NCBI GenBank assembly: GCA_028023455.1
Contig: JAQFVV010012424.1
Coordinates: forward strand, 1,780,001-1,844,000
Direction: 5' to 3'
DNA from: Epiperipatus broadwayi
Lineage: Eukaryota; Onychophora; Udeonychophora; Euonychophora; Peripatidae
Length of the DNA: 64,000 nucleotides
The notes below the pieces were generated by a model that saw nothing but the letters and a program-made list of their open reading frames with translations, ran no database searches and was not told the origin of the DNA. Shown here one piece after another: positions 25,791 to 36,974 of this stretch; position 1 is the stretch's first letter, and the number at the start of each line of letters is the position of its first letter. A program made the translations under genes and the position numbers.

Positions 25791-26439
25791 ATATTTAGAA
25801 AAAAATTGGAAATGATTACTTTTATTAATAGTACCACAATTTTCTATTTTATCATCAATACATATGATTCAGCCATATTTGCAACAAAAGCCATTTACGG
25901 ACTTTCCAGATATTTTATAAATTGTGGCAAGTAAAAAAAATCTTTAAATAGCATTCTTGAACATGTAATCAATTGCTGAGTGAATTTCAAAATGACACAT
26001 TGATTGCATTGCCTTGTGCAATATGACATCTAAAACCCTCCAATCGGCTAAAGCTATCCTTATCTTTACTTTCTCAACACTAAAAACTTTTCCATGCTGA
26101 AAATAAGATATATTTAATAATTGCTGCACATGTTATTAAAGAATTTAAATGTAGTTGCACAAACATAAATCCCAAAGTCACAGCACAGAGAAATAACTAA
26201 TGACATGAAATGCTCAAGATGGCTAGTATTCTATATAAATCTAAGCGTGAATATGGTAGTACAAAAATAAAATAAAAATTAGAGAATGAAAGAAAGAACA
26301 AAAAAATATGTAATTCTTGATTTGCAAATCACTTTACTATCCACTGTCTAGGGACTGTTGGTAACCAGAGTTTGGTAAGACACCAAGTAATTAAACAAAA
26401 TATTTGATTTAATTATGCATTGCATAAAGGAAAACCCTT

Positions 26440-26870
26440 AACAAATGGAAATCCATAATAATTATAATACCAATAATAAAGGACAAAGGAATGAGAACCA
26501 ATCTCAAAAAAAAAAAAAATAAACTGATGAATATCTTCTAAAGATCTTTGGAAAATAAAAATGACCTTTCAATCTGATGCTTGAAATGCTTTCAATTTCA
26601 CAAGTCAGAAAACAGAAAAATTCTTGATAAATTAACATGAGAGAAAAACAAAATACTAAAATAAATGGTAATTTATAAAAATTATAATATCAATAATAAA
26701 GGACAAAGGAATGAGAACAAATCTCAAAAGAAAAAATAAACTTATAAATATCCTCTCCTTAAAAAATAGAAATGACCTTTTAATATGATTCTTGAAATGG
26801 TCTCAATAATCAAAAAGCAGAATACATTTTTGGTAAATTATCATAAGAAAAAGCAATTCTCTATAAGTCA
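26440..26870. repeat. Tandem duplication, period about 220 bp
   Basis: The segment containing 'aataataaaggacaaaggaa' followed by 'tgagaac.aatctcaaa' occurs at about 26470 and 26690. Each is followed by the same order of blocks: an AATATC block, 'aatgaccttt', then 'cttgaaatg'. Substitutions and small indels separate the two units. Confidence 0.65.
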
Positions 26871-27765
26871 GTTCTGGACTATTGTTATATATCCAAAACA
26901 TGATATAGTCTCAAATTTCTCAACTTAGACTGTTGACTATTGCTGTGTATGTGTATTTGATATTTTTTATACACATAATATATATATATACACAATTGTG
27001 GAAACTTTCGAGAGAGAAAAAGTTATAAACAAAAATATATAAGATACTTTTGTAAATTGAAATTATAAACTATAGTAATTAATTAAAACGATTAAAAGCT
27101 AAAATGAAACAATAGTTTAATTAGCGCAGTAGATTGCTGAAGCTAATTAAATAATTAAAAGAAATGCTAAGATTCTTTTCGATAATGACAATCTACAAAA
27201 TCAATATTTAATTAAAGTAGAAGAATAATTAATTGCCTTCGAACAAGTAAAATAATAATCTGATTGGATGTACAATAATCAGCCAATCATCTCTGGAAAT
27301 TAAGGAATAATGACAGTGCTCAGTTCTGAGGGATCAGACCACACTTTATTCTTGGAGTTCTACCTGGCGTATGGATTGCGGTTAAGCAAGTGTTTCCATT
27401 TAGTGTAACTTCAAGTGTGGACTGCTGGTGTCCGAACATTTCAAGAGTCAGCTAGGAGTTTAACAGGTCATACCGATCGTCATTATTATTTTGTCTATGC
27501 CTTCGGGTTCAATGACATAATAACTATAATTTTTAAGTCTCTCTTTGATTGATTATATATATAAGCATTGCTACAAATTGAACCCTATTTCATTATAGTC
27601 ACTCGTGGTAGTGCACAGAAATCAATATCACTCGTGGTAGTGATTGATTTATTATTAGTACACTCGTGGAAGTGCATCTTTATATAGCAGAAAATAGCAA
27701 TTGACACAGTCAGTCGAAAATTGGACCAACAACCTAAATAACAGTTTTAATTGGGTTAAAGAAAC
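26871..27765 (+). other. Probable 5' LTR or leader of a Gypsy copy
   Basis: The sequence immediately upstream of the gag pseudogene is distinctly less AT-rich from about 27290. It includes a block 'gatcagaccacactttattc' and, just before the gag start, 'attggaccaacaaccta', which sits where a primer binding site would be. Three short copies of CACTCGTGG(T/A)AGTG lie at about 27600-27675. No matching downstream LTR is visible, so boundaries are not defined. Confidence 0.35.
27600..27675. repeat. Three copies of CACTCGTGGTAGTG
   Basis: The 14-mer CACTCGTGGTAGTG occurs at about 27600 and 27630, and as CACTCGTGGAAGTG at about 27661, so the spacing is about 30 bp. Each copy is itself partly palindromic (CACT...AGTG). 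The position just upstream of a gag start suggests repeated protein-binding sites or a U5/leader structure. That is inference. Confidence 0.5.
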
Positions 27766-28494
27766 ATGCAAGTAGCAACAGGAGAATTCAGTGTCAGTGA
27801 GGCAAGTACTTGGCACCTGTACGTACAGCATGTAGACAAATATGTATTCATCAATGAGGTCAAAGACGATAAATACAAAATTGGTCCATTATTGTGCTTT
27901 GCGGGCAAAGGAGTCATTTAGATTGCAAACTGGCTTATGGAACCTCTAACTCCGGAAGATTGTATGTACGATCATATTAAGGAGCGTTTAGCTAACCATT
28001 TCAACCCCCAACCCTCGAGGCATATTGTGAGACTGCAATTTCATTCTAGAAATCATTGGGATGAAACTATCAAAGATTACAACATTGCTTTGCATGATCT
28101 AGCAAAGAACTGTATGTAAAGATCATTATTGGATGAAGCTCTTCTTGAACAGTTGTTTACTGACATGTGCAATGATAGTTTAATGCAACAACTGTTGGCC
28201 ATTACTGGTTTAGACTACTTTGAGGCTATAAAATGGGGCATAGCTTACGAGGCAGTGTTAGAACAATCTGTAATTTTTATAGAATTTAAAAATAATAGAA
28301 AAAATCAAACTGATGTTTGCAAAACAATAAGTGAACAGCGATCTATGGAAAATGAAAATATGCCTGTTGGCAATACCAAGTTCACATGTTACTGCTGTAG
28401 TAAAAAGGGCCAATTTTCTTTTTATCTTAATATCATCAGTCATTTAGATCTATTGTCTGTTGCTTTAATTGGGAGAATAAAAATGTATGTTTGA
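27766..28494 (+). pseudogene. Gag pseudogene of a Gypsy element
   Basis: One continuous frame of 243 codons from ATG at 27766, interrupted by TAG at 27919-27921 and TAA at 28117-28119. The order matches K02A2.6/Mag-like Gypsy Gag. An N-terminal 'WHLYVQHVDKYVFIN' block is followed by 'LANHFNPQPSRHIVRLQFHS', then 'LLEQLFTDMCNDSLMQQLLA' and an EAIKWGIAYEAVLEQ helix. A zinc-knuckle start 'CYCCSKKGQ' follows, where the expected histidine is glutamine and the last cysteine is absent. After that the sequence stops resembling Gag, so the copy is truncated before protease. It faces, and lies about 400 bp from, the complete Gypsy element at 28911-33811, whose own Gag is a diverged relative. Confidence 0.8.
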
Positions 28495-28905
28495 ACAACT
28501 ACATATTATGCTTTCATTATATGCACAATAATAAAAATTCCAGAGACTTTTTTTGTCATATTGAAAGATCAGTATGTGATATATGAAACTGAATTCATGG
28601 TTCACAGAAAAATGTGTATAATCATATTAAAACTCACTCAAAAATTTTCTTGTTTCTCTTAATTGTCTTCAAGGATAAGAAAGATCATATTTTTTAATGG
28701 AGTGATTGCAAATGATGAATTCTAGTATGCAATAAAAGTTTTTCAAATTTGTTTCCACAGGAAATTAAATGGCCCACACTCCATTAAAATGAACATTTTA
28801 TAATGTCAGTGGAAGTTAAAATAGATATAAATTTAAACTTTAATATATGATATAATAGATTTTTCCAATATAATAAGAGTTACATAAATATCAATTAAAG
28901 ATATC
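28495..28905. other. Gene-free spacer between two Gypsy copies
   Basis: No gene or repeat is recognised here. Confidence 0.5.
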
Positions 28906-28910
28906 TCTAT

Positions 28911-29530
28911 TATAATGTATCCGCCCCGTGAGAGAAACCACAGGGGCAAACAACATACAATAAATTACTAAAGTGAATTAGCTTACTTTCCCAAATAAAC
29001 AACCAATACGAAAATTACTAACTACTAAGATTGATTTAGTCAATTGAATTAAATGTTTACATCAGTTTAACTTACCTTACATAGAGCCCTGAAGGCATAC
29101 TAAATAATAAAAGATAGGGAGGATCCATTATATGTACCTTAGTCGGACTTTTGAACCTTCAGATCCAATAATCTGGGTTTTTCTCCCTCATAGATCCTGA
29201 TCAGCAAAATAAGTCTTAGCTCTGATCTCAATCAGGAAACAACAGCAAAAGAACGCAGTTTATATAGTCCTGCCTGTTTTCTTATCAATTCCTTTTAATC
29301 TCTGCTTCTCGTTTAATTAAACATGCCTCTTTATCTCTGTACTTATCTTTTCCAATTACCATGTTATTGTCTTTTAAAATGTTATAATCATTTCCATTCT
29401 ACATATTATTAAAGTTTGAATTTCTAAATATTTCTATTTCCAAAAATTTAAGTTTAACATATATATATATATATCTACTTCTGGAGTAATACTTATGAAA
29501 GTTATATTTATTTCATTGTTAAACACAACA
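28911..29530 (-). repeat. 3' LTR of the Gypsy element
   Basis: Homologous to 33181-33811 along its length. It starts on the + axis with TATAATGTATCCGCCCCGTG (the partner has TGTAATG) and ends 'taaacacaaca'. It contains a TA microsatellite near 29460. The copy lacks a short block present in the other LTR ('cccctctcctacccagtt' region near 33530). Confidence 0.93.
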
Positions 29531-29545
29531 CTTCCTCCCCTCACT
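29531..29545 (-). other. Polypurine tract beside the 3' LTR
   Basis: On the sense (-) strand the sequence AGTGAGGGGAGGAAG lies immediately upstream of the 3' LTR start TGTTGTG. A run of purines in this place is the primer for plus-strand DNA synthesis in LTR elements. It also lies at the 3' edge of the long integrase frame. Confidence 0.8.
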
Positions 29546-30740
29546 CCAGAAGTAGATTGTTTTTTCCACAAACATAGTCATTTAAATGGAGAGGCTTTCT
29601 TTTATTGCATATGGGTCTCAGCGATTTTTCTTTTACCACTTTATGTTGAAAATTGCTCTCTTCTTTTTCATCCCCACCTAGCGTGTCTTCTGGTAATTCC
29701 TGCTCTGTGTTATCACTCATTTCCTGGGGTTGTAGTTGCTCAAACATATCCATGTGCATCTCTTCCAGTTCCCTTTTATGTATGTGATTCACATGTTTAT
29801 ATTTTAATCCATTATGCCCTGTAATTTCATATATTTGCTGTGAGATTATTTTCTCAATTGTTCCTTTTACCCATACTTTAAGAATAATGTCTGCATCACC
29901 TATTCCAAACAATTTTCGAGCTGTTTCTATGCACATGATTTTTTGAACAGTGGGATGCAAAATATCTAGCTTAATTCTTAACTTTCGCCCACATAGTAGT
30001 TCTGCTGGTGATTTCCTGATTGCCATTGATGGTGTTGAATGCTGGTTTAACATAAATTCCCGTAAAGTTTGTTGTATATTCACGTTTTTATTTTTCTTTA
30101 AATATTTCTTTATTTGTCCTATGGCATTCTCTGCTAATCCATTTGGCTGAGGATGATACAGTGGTGCATACACATGCTTGATTCCACAACTATCAAAAAA
30201 TTTCAGCTCTTCGCTTACAAATCCTGCAGCATTGTCTGATATTATCACTTCTGGAAATCCATGTATATAACATATTGTCTTTAAACAGTTTTAGTTTCCT
30301 GTGCACTTGTATTTTTTACCAGGTGGCACTCTATCCACTTTGAGTATGCATCTGTCACAATGAGCATTATTTTTCCACCAATCGGTCCTGCATGGTCTAT
30401 ATGTAGACGTTCCCATGGTTTAACTGCTTTCGGCCAAGATAAATACTGTTTAGCTGGAAATGAGGCTTCCAACTGACATGGTGAACATTTTTTAATGGAA
30501 TTTGTCGATATCATTATTTATTTGAGGCCATTAGACATAACTATGTGCTAAAGCTTTTGCATGCACTATGCCTGGATGACATTGGTGAAGTAAACTTAAT
30601 ACCTTATCTCTACCTACCGGAGGAATAACAACTCTGTCCCCCATCAGTATCCATCCCCTACATATCAATAAGTTTTCTCTATTAACCCATACCCCATTGC
30701 TAAATTTTTTGGTTTGCATTTGGACCAACCTTTCTTAATC
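29541..30740 (-). pseudogene. Gypsy integrase, interrupted
   Basis: Three open pieces. 30531-30728 carries the zinc-binding start with 'LLHQCHPGIVHAKALA'. 30281-30514 carries its C-x2-C end ('KKCSPCQ') and the first catalytic Asp in 'LHIDHAGPIGG'. 29541-30248 is a 235-residue frame with the second Asp in 'IISDNAAGF', the catalytic Glu in 'PNGLAENAIGQ', and a basic C-terminal tail. All three D, D, E residues are present, but the domain is split by frame breaks near 30270 and 30520. Confidence 0.88.
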
Positions 30741-30816
30741 CAGGTTGTCAACACACGATAGCCTTTATCTTCATTAGTTCACCACTTAACAGTTACACTA
30801 TTTACAACCTCAGAAT

Positions 30817-31416
30817 TCATGTTATCAATATAATTTGCCTCAATTTCATTCTATCTGGTAATCTCGATAAAGCATCCGCGTGGGTAATTTCATTTCCCTT
30901 CTTGTATTTCAATATAAAATCATATGAACCCAATACATTATGCCATCTTAACATACGCGGACTTAAATGTTCCGAAGTTGCCCGGTCATTTCCGAAAATA
31001 CCCAGCAATTGCTTATGATCTGTTATTATCTTGAATTTTCGGCCAAAAATAAATTGGTGGAATTTCTTCACCGCAAATATAATTGCCAGCGCCTCTTTAT
31101 CTATCTGGTTGTAATTTCTTTCTGCCTTTGACAAAGTTCTGGATGCATATGCCACAGGGCACTCACATCCCTCTATTGGATGAGCTAGGACTGCACCTAC
31201 TCCCCATTCTGATGCATCTGTAGTGATTCTAACATCTTGATCGCTATCAAAATGCACTAATAATTTATCCAATACTAAAAGATCTTTTGTTTTTTCGAAA
31301 GCTTTTTCGTGTCTTTCTGTCCAGCAACGTTTGCCCTTTACGTAGAAATTCATATAACGAGTTGCTACCATTGCCTTATTTTTCAGGAAAGGTTCGAAAA
31401 ATATTACGAGACCCAA
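30817..31416 (-). pseudogene. Gypsy RNase H and RT connection
   Basis: 199-residue open frame. It begins in the RT-RNase H connection ('KAFEKTKDLLVLDKLLVHFD'), then has 'TTDASEWGVGAVL', 'SRTLSKAERNYNQIDKEALA' with the catalytic Glu, and 'IITDHKQLLGIFG' with the third acidic residue. It ends at 'HADALSRLPDRM'. The RNase H residues look intact, and this is the best preserved catalytic domain of the element. The upstream stretch to 31615 is out of frame. Confidence 0.88.
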
Positions 31417-31615
31417 AAACGCTTGCTACTGTTTTACATTTTTAGGTCTTACTGCATTTTTTACTGCCCGAACTTTCTCATTCAAAGGGCGCTTCCTTTA
31501 CCTGAAATCGTAAGACCCAGAAAATTTAATTCTTTTGCTTCCCATACACATTTTTCTAGTTTTAGTTTTACACCTGTTGTATTCAACCTATCATATACTT
31601 TTAAAACTCTACTTT

Positions 31616-32221
31616 TTAAATTTCCACTAGATGTCGCATCACTCCTTCAATTCCTTGCAATATCATGTTTAACTTTGCCTGAAAAATATTCGGTGCTGTA
31701 GTAATTCCAAACGGCAACCAATTGCATTTATATAACCCAAAAGGCGTGGTTAATGTTAACATTTTTGCCGTGTTCTCTGTAACTTTAATCTGATGGTACA
31801 CAGAGTTTAGATCTAATTTAGCAAAATATTTTGCCTTCGATAAATTTGCTAGTATTTCGCGTACATTAAGTACCGGGTATGCACCTTTATTCAAATATTT
31901 GTTAACTGTAACACGGTAATTGCTGCACAATCTAACTTCCCCATTCGGTTTTGTTATTACCACAATTGGTGTGACCCATTCTGCCTCCAATATTTGGGGT
32001 TAATACACCGCTTGCAACTAAATGTTTTAACTTGTCTTCTACCTTTTGCATTTGTCTTCTACCTTTTGCATTTGTGCAAAAGGGATTTTACGTGGCTTGC
32101 ACATTACTGTTCTTACATTATCTGCTAAATATATTTCAACCGGATTTGTTTTAACTAAGCCCAGATCTTGCGTAAATAAGTCTGGGTATAATTTTATCAT
32201 TTCTTTTTCTGTCGAAATCAT
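31616..32221 (-). pseudogene. Gypsy reverse transcriptase missing its YxDD box
   Basis: 32039-32221 gives the N-terminal 'YPDLFTQDLGLVKTNPVEIY' lead-in. 31616-31990 gives 'TPIVVITKPNGEVRLCSNYR', 'AKLDLNSVYHQIKV' with the first catalytic Asp, and 'WLPFGITTAPNIFQ'. After 'LQGIEGVM', where the YxDD box should follow within ten residues, the sequence jumps to a region resembling the later thumb, so the box and roughly a dozen neighbouring residues are deleted. The 20-bp direct duplication 'cttctaccttttgcatttgt' at about 32036-32075 also disrupts the RT lead-in. Confidence 0.85.
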
Positions 32222-32530
32222 TTTTACAATGGAAAATTGTATTCCCAGGTGACTAAACCATTCTCTCCCTATTAACGGGCTTATTTATTTCTCAACTACA
32301 TAGACTCGCAGTGTAAATTCTTTCTCTCTAAACATTACTAGAGCACCTACTTTTCCCATTATTTTAATAGGATTCCCATTAACATCCTTTACTTTGATGT
32401 TCACATTCTGTATTTTTACTTTTGTGTTGGCTTTCGATATTTCTTTCCAATTGTTTATACATAGCAGCGATATACCTGACCCACTAACAATTCCATATTT
32501 AGCTCACTATTACATATTTTTACTTTTACC
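32222..32530 (-). pseudogene. Gypsy protease remains with ruined active site
   Basis: The region after the Gag helix reads, on the - strand, a short 'VKVKICNSELNMEL' strand typical of the lead-in to the aspartic protease site. Where D-T/S-G is expected, a base loss plus changes give 'LLVGQ', and the frame shifts. Downstream the shifted frame still shows a protease-like flap region and a 'GREWFSHLGI' ending. The protease would not function. Confidence 0.7.
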
Positions 32531-33023
32531 ATAAATTGGTCTTGCGTAGGCATTATTATATTTTTCTTAATATTAGTTTCCTCTATTATTGCCTCGTAAG
32601 ACATTCCCTTTTTAATAGCTTGTTCATATGACAAATCAGCTTCAGTTAATAATGTTTGGCGTAGCCTTTCGTCCACCATTCCCCATAATAACTGGTCAAG
32701 TAAAACCTGTTCCATGAAATCTCTGTAGTCACAATTTTTAGCTAACTGACTTAAAGCTACATTATAATCCTTTATTTTTTCTTCTTTGGCCTGTTTACGA
32801 TTTCTGAGAGCTAATCTGGCAATATGCTTAGACTAAAATAGTCTGTTAATTTTTTAATCAATTCTTCAAAATGTATTCTGTCCGTTATCGGCCCATCACC
32901 AAATTTATTCACAATTTCAATAACTTTTCGTCCTGCTAAACACAATAGAGTGGCCACTTTTTTGTCACTTTCTATTATGCTGTTAAACTTAAAAAAATTC
33001 TCTGTGTGACGTATAAAGGCCAT
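32455..33023 (-). pseudogene. Gypsy Gag, broken and shortened
   Basis: Two open pieces. 32811-33023 has 'FFKFNSIIESDKKVATLLCL' and 'ELIKKLTDYFS', the capsid N-terminal core. 32455-32715 has 'LLDQLLWGMVDERLRQTLLT' and 'YEQAIKKGMSYEAIIEE', the second capsid half. The sequence then passes straight to the protease lead-in with no CX2C zinc knuckle, so the nucleocapsid part appears to be deleted. No initiating ATG is clear upstream of 33023. Confidence 0.8.
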
Positions 33024-33180
33024 TCCTGCAGGTTTTCTATCCCAAATTCCGTAATATTGCTTTGTCCTAATGAGATTTTACAACTTTAGTATTCTCAGCT
33101 GTATTTGCGAAAAATCTCTATATAAATATACTTTCTCACTCCTCACATAGTTCGTATGCAGCTGTCAACTGCCCCAAATT

Positions 33181-33811
33181 TGTAATGTATCCGCCCCGTG
33201 AGAGAAACAACAGGGACAAATAACATACAATAAATTACTAAAGTGAATTAGCTTAGTTCGCAAATAAACAACCAATACGAAAATTATTAACTACTAAAAT
33301 TTATTTAGTCAATTGAATTAAATGTTTACATCAGTTTAACTTTAACCCTACATAGAGCCCTGAAGGTATATTAAACAATAAAAGATCGGGAGAATCCGTT
33401 ATATTTACTCTTTTCGGACTTTTGAATCTTTCCAATAATCTGGGTTTTTCTCCCTCGTAGGTCCTGATCAGCAAAATAAATCTTAGCTCTGATCTCAATC
33501 AGGAAACAACAGCAAAAAATGCATACCCCTCTCCTACCCAGTTTATATAGTCCCGCCTGTTTTCTTATCAGTTCCTTTTAATCTCTGCTTCTCGTTTAAT
33601 TAAACATGCCTCTTTATTTCTGTACTTATCTTTTCCAATTACCATGTTATTGTCTTTTAACATGTTATAATTATTTCCATTCTACATATTATTAAAGTTT
33701 GAATTTCTAAATATTTCTATTTACACAAATTTAAGTTTAACATATATATATATATCTACTTCTGGAGTAATATTTACAAAAGTTATATTTATTTCACTGT
33801 TAAACACAACA
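33181..33811 (-). repeat. 5' LTR of the Gypsy element
   Basis: Partner of 28911-29530, in the same orientation. Ends are canonical TG...CA in the sense direction. Substitutions and indels scattered through the pair show that the insertion is not recent. The internal sequence next to it reads, in the sense direction, 'aatttggggcagttgacagc', the position of the primer binding site. I do not assign the tRNA. Confidence 0.93.
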
Positions 33812-33816
33812 TCTAT

Positions 33817-35454
33817 ATGCTTACCATATCTGATTCAATGTTTAATTTCCAAAATTTATACGCAAACTTGGCTTTGTACAGTTAGTATTGACTGGGATAA
33901 TCAAAAAAAAAATTTTCCAAGATTGGAAAAATCATTGCCACATATAGCAATAAAGATGGAAGATTAAAGTATAATTAGTTTGTTAATGTTTATCATCATA
34001 CATTAATTTACAGAAACTAATTACAAAAAAATCAAGAGTATATACTGCATATTAAATAATATTGAAAAAAACTATATATATAAAACTTAAATTATTTCTT
34101 CTACCTCAAACTTAAATCATTTTAGATAATAGATTATAATTTGAATTTTTAATGTAAGTTAATCTATCTACAAAGGATTCTTCTAGCTTAGCTTAAGGAA
34201 AAAAGAAGGATAAAAAAGTTTCTCAAAACATTCATTATCCAGCAGTGAGCAATGCCTTTCTGTCACTATCCAGCAATGAGTGACCTTTGAGAGGTCTTTA
34301 TCCTGCAACGGACATTCAAAGCCAGTTTTATCTTTTATTTTTCAGACAATAATAACTGCCTATTTCAATTTAGGCTGAAACTTACTCCAATCTGCAATAA
34401 AAGATCGTAGCCTTATGATCTATTCTAATAATCACCATACTTTATATAATGGAATCTTTTTTTTTTTTTTTGCAAAAAAAAAAAACTATACAGAATAATG
34501 AACAAGATGAAATTTTTTTATCCAATGATAGATTGAAGAAAATAAGCAATAAGATACTATAATCAAACACTAACTCTTTAATCACAGTCAGTAATGAAAA
34601 TGCATTGGTGGTCCCCCTAATTCCATAATAAACTTTTATGAGTCTTTTACATCACTTTATGTTTCATTATTGAAATGCAAGATGAGTTAACTATCAGATA
34701 ACTCATCTCTTCTCAATAATACAAAATAAAATTTCTCTTAGAAAAAATAATATACAAATCTGGACTCCATTGATACTAATTTAACCAATTATTCTTAAAA
34801 GTATTTGATTATTAAAATGTAATATTAATTCCACATCCACATCTGCTTTATCCATCAATGTAAATGAAATATCTATAACTATCAGCTCCTAAAACTTTTC
34901 ATAAATAATATGAAGTCAATAACTTAAACACTTAAAACTGTCTTTCTTTTTCATTAATGTCTATATAGTTCATTTTATATTAATATTAATTCCTATTTGC
35001 TTCTATTCAACCACAAAATTCCATGTTTCTGAAAACAATAATTAATTTTTTAAAATTAACCTTCACTTTAAAATAAAAATATTATTTTCTTAACACCCCC
35101 TTCCCCCCATTACTCAAGAAAATTAGTAAATCTCATTTTAATATGGTGATATAATCCTTTAAATATTTAAGGTGGTCTTTAACGAATTCTTTTCAGGGTT
35201 GATCAATGGTAACACCTACTTGTGCATTAAATTCTTCTGCTGTAGTCTTGTGCTGGTTATTTGACTCTGTATCTTTAGGCTTTTGAGTTTCAGATTTTTC
35301 AGTTGGTATTATAGAATTTCTCTTTTTTTTCATTATTAGCTTTGATACTAATATTATCTTTGCTTGTCATTACCCAGTTAAGTTAAAGAAGGCTGTTATA
35401 TCTTCTACTGTCAGCACTATTTTCAATTTTTTACTACTTCAAAATTTACCATCA
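33817..35454. other. Gene-free AT-rich stretch
   Basis: No gene is recognised. Near 34232-34312 three loosely similar motifs begin ATCCAGCAGTGAG, ATCCAGCAATGAG and ATCCTGCAACGGA at intervals of about 30 bp. Confidence 0.45.
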
Positions 35455-35685
35455 AACATCACATGATAACCATTTCTTATGCTTGCTCATAACTGTTATT
35501 AAACAGGCAAAACTCTCCATATAGTAGTGCCATTCAGTGCAAGCCAGAGTAATATCAATGGATGCCAAAAGAATGAGTAGGCACTAGATAGGGATTTTAT
35601 GCACTAGCCTTCTGGCATCCATTGATTACTCTGGCTTGCACCGAGTGGCACTGCTGTATGGAGAGTTTTGTCTGTTTTTACCACA
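35455..35685. repeat. Foldback repeat, family F1, hairpin copy
   Basis: A clean hairpin form of the repeat at 17240-17890. The left arm (about 35500-35571) contains 'aaacaggcaaaactctccat' and 'cagtgcaagccagagtaata'. The right arm (about 35608-35680) contains 'attactctggcttgcaccga' and ends 'tggagagttttgtctgtttt'. The arms pair over about 70 bp with few mismatches and leave a loop of about 35 bp. The upstream 'catcacatgata' block is shared with the other copies. Confidence 0.8.
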
Positions 35686-36974
35686 ATATTTCTTGTATAT
35701 TATCTTTCTTCCTTTAATACATTTTTCTCTTAATCTGTACTTACGCAAACAAGGTCATTTATTTTAAAAGCTTGCAATGCACAACCATTTCTTTTCTTTT
35801 AGTTAGATGTTATTAACAGCAACAACTTAATATATAGTTTTATACCCATCAACAACTCTGCCGGGATTTTCTCTTGTAATTTCCTTAAATCTACCAGCTG
35901 AAAATATCACTGATTAAAAATTTCAAGATTCCATGAATGATAAAAAAAAAAAATCTGAGTTCCTTCTCAGAGCTGGTAAGCTCATTATTTTCATTTAATA
36001 AATGACTTTGTGAACCATAAATCAATCGTTCATTAGCATTATAGGTATGTTTGTCCAATGTCCTAATATCTTTGTAGACTGTGCCATTTTTTTTTTCCAC
36101 TTTCTGCTATACTATTCTGCACTTCTCCTCTAGCCAATATAAAAATAGTCTGCCTTAGAAAATATGCTATATATATACCTTTGGACTACATTTAACCATT
36201 TATTTATAAACATATGGCTACTAAATTGATATTAATTTGATATCCATATATATATTATAGATCAGTTAATATACAAAAGCTCCCAATATCTTACTTAAAT
36301 AATTAGTTAAATGAAATATTTACAATAACTTCCAAAAGCTTAAGTAATTAATATAAAATCGTTACAACTTGTGCACATTCCCTAGAGCCTCTTTTTATAA
36401 TAGTATTAGATTGAAACAATGACAACAGTTGTCTTTTTTCTTCCTCAATGTCCATATAGCTCTCTCTTTAAAGGTGAAACATCTTGCTTTATATTGTCCT
36501 TATTTGGTTTCACTCCCTTATTTAAAATTTTGTATTGGAATATTTTGCAATTCCTTATATTACTTAGCCATGTACTTGTTGTGGATGTGTGCGTTTTTTT
36601 ATATCAGTAATACATTCTGTAATAAATTGTTCTGCTAATGTTTTCTTGCATACACATATGTAACTCTTTTCAGGCAATGAATTCATGCATTAGTATCAAG
36701 TTAGAAAAATCTCTGATCAACTTTAAAGATGTGCATCCACACACAACCAGTGCGAGAAAAGAATGATTATCCTGTGATATGCTAGCTACTCAAAATAAAG
36801 TATGATTAATATAATGAAGTTACTCTGAGATTTGGATCAAACTAATAAATTAATTTAGCCAGGATAGGAAAGCATCATGCCACTGAAGTCAAGTGTAACT
36901 CTTTATTCTTAATAACCTAAAATAAACAATCAACTTGTGACTTTTCCTTTTAGATATATAATTTAAACTATTTA
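35686..36974. other. Gene-free AT-rich stretch
   Basis: No gene or repeat is recognised. The open frames at 36419-36638 overlap one another and have no family resemblance. Confidence 0.45.

Larger units (their letters stand above)
28906..33816 (-). mobile_element. Structurally complete Ty3/Gypsy LTR element
   Basis: Two direct repeats of about 625 bp (28911-29530 and 33181-33811) bound an internal region coding on the - strand. The 5-mer TCTAT sits directly outside both ends (28906-28910 and 33812-33816), a target-site duplication of the size expected for Gypsy. In the sense direction the LTR begins TGTTGTG and ends TTACA. The left copy has one change at that terminus. A polypurine tract lies just inside the 3' LTR. 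Domain order is gag, protease, RT, RNase H, integrase, as in Ty3/Gypsy, and the integrase and RNase H resemble the K02A2.6 lineage. Every domain except the integrase C-terminal part is broken. The zinc-knuckle region of Gag appears deleted. Confidence 0.93.

Noticed and set aside
28916-28927. LTR start at TGTATCCGCC
   Set aside because: The TCTAT duplication fits only a boundary five bases further out, at 28911 and 33181.
29495-31701. Open frames on the + strand inside the Gypsy element (29495-29824, 29950-30150, 31309-31701)
   Set aside because: Antisense to integrase, RNase H and RT on the - strand, with no independent similarity.
17240-35685. CRISPR-like interpretation of the short repeats
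   Set aside because: The repeats are foldbacks or dispersed elements in a eukaryotic genome, with no regular spacer array and no cas genes.
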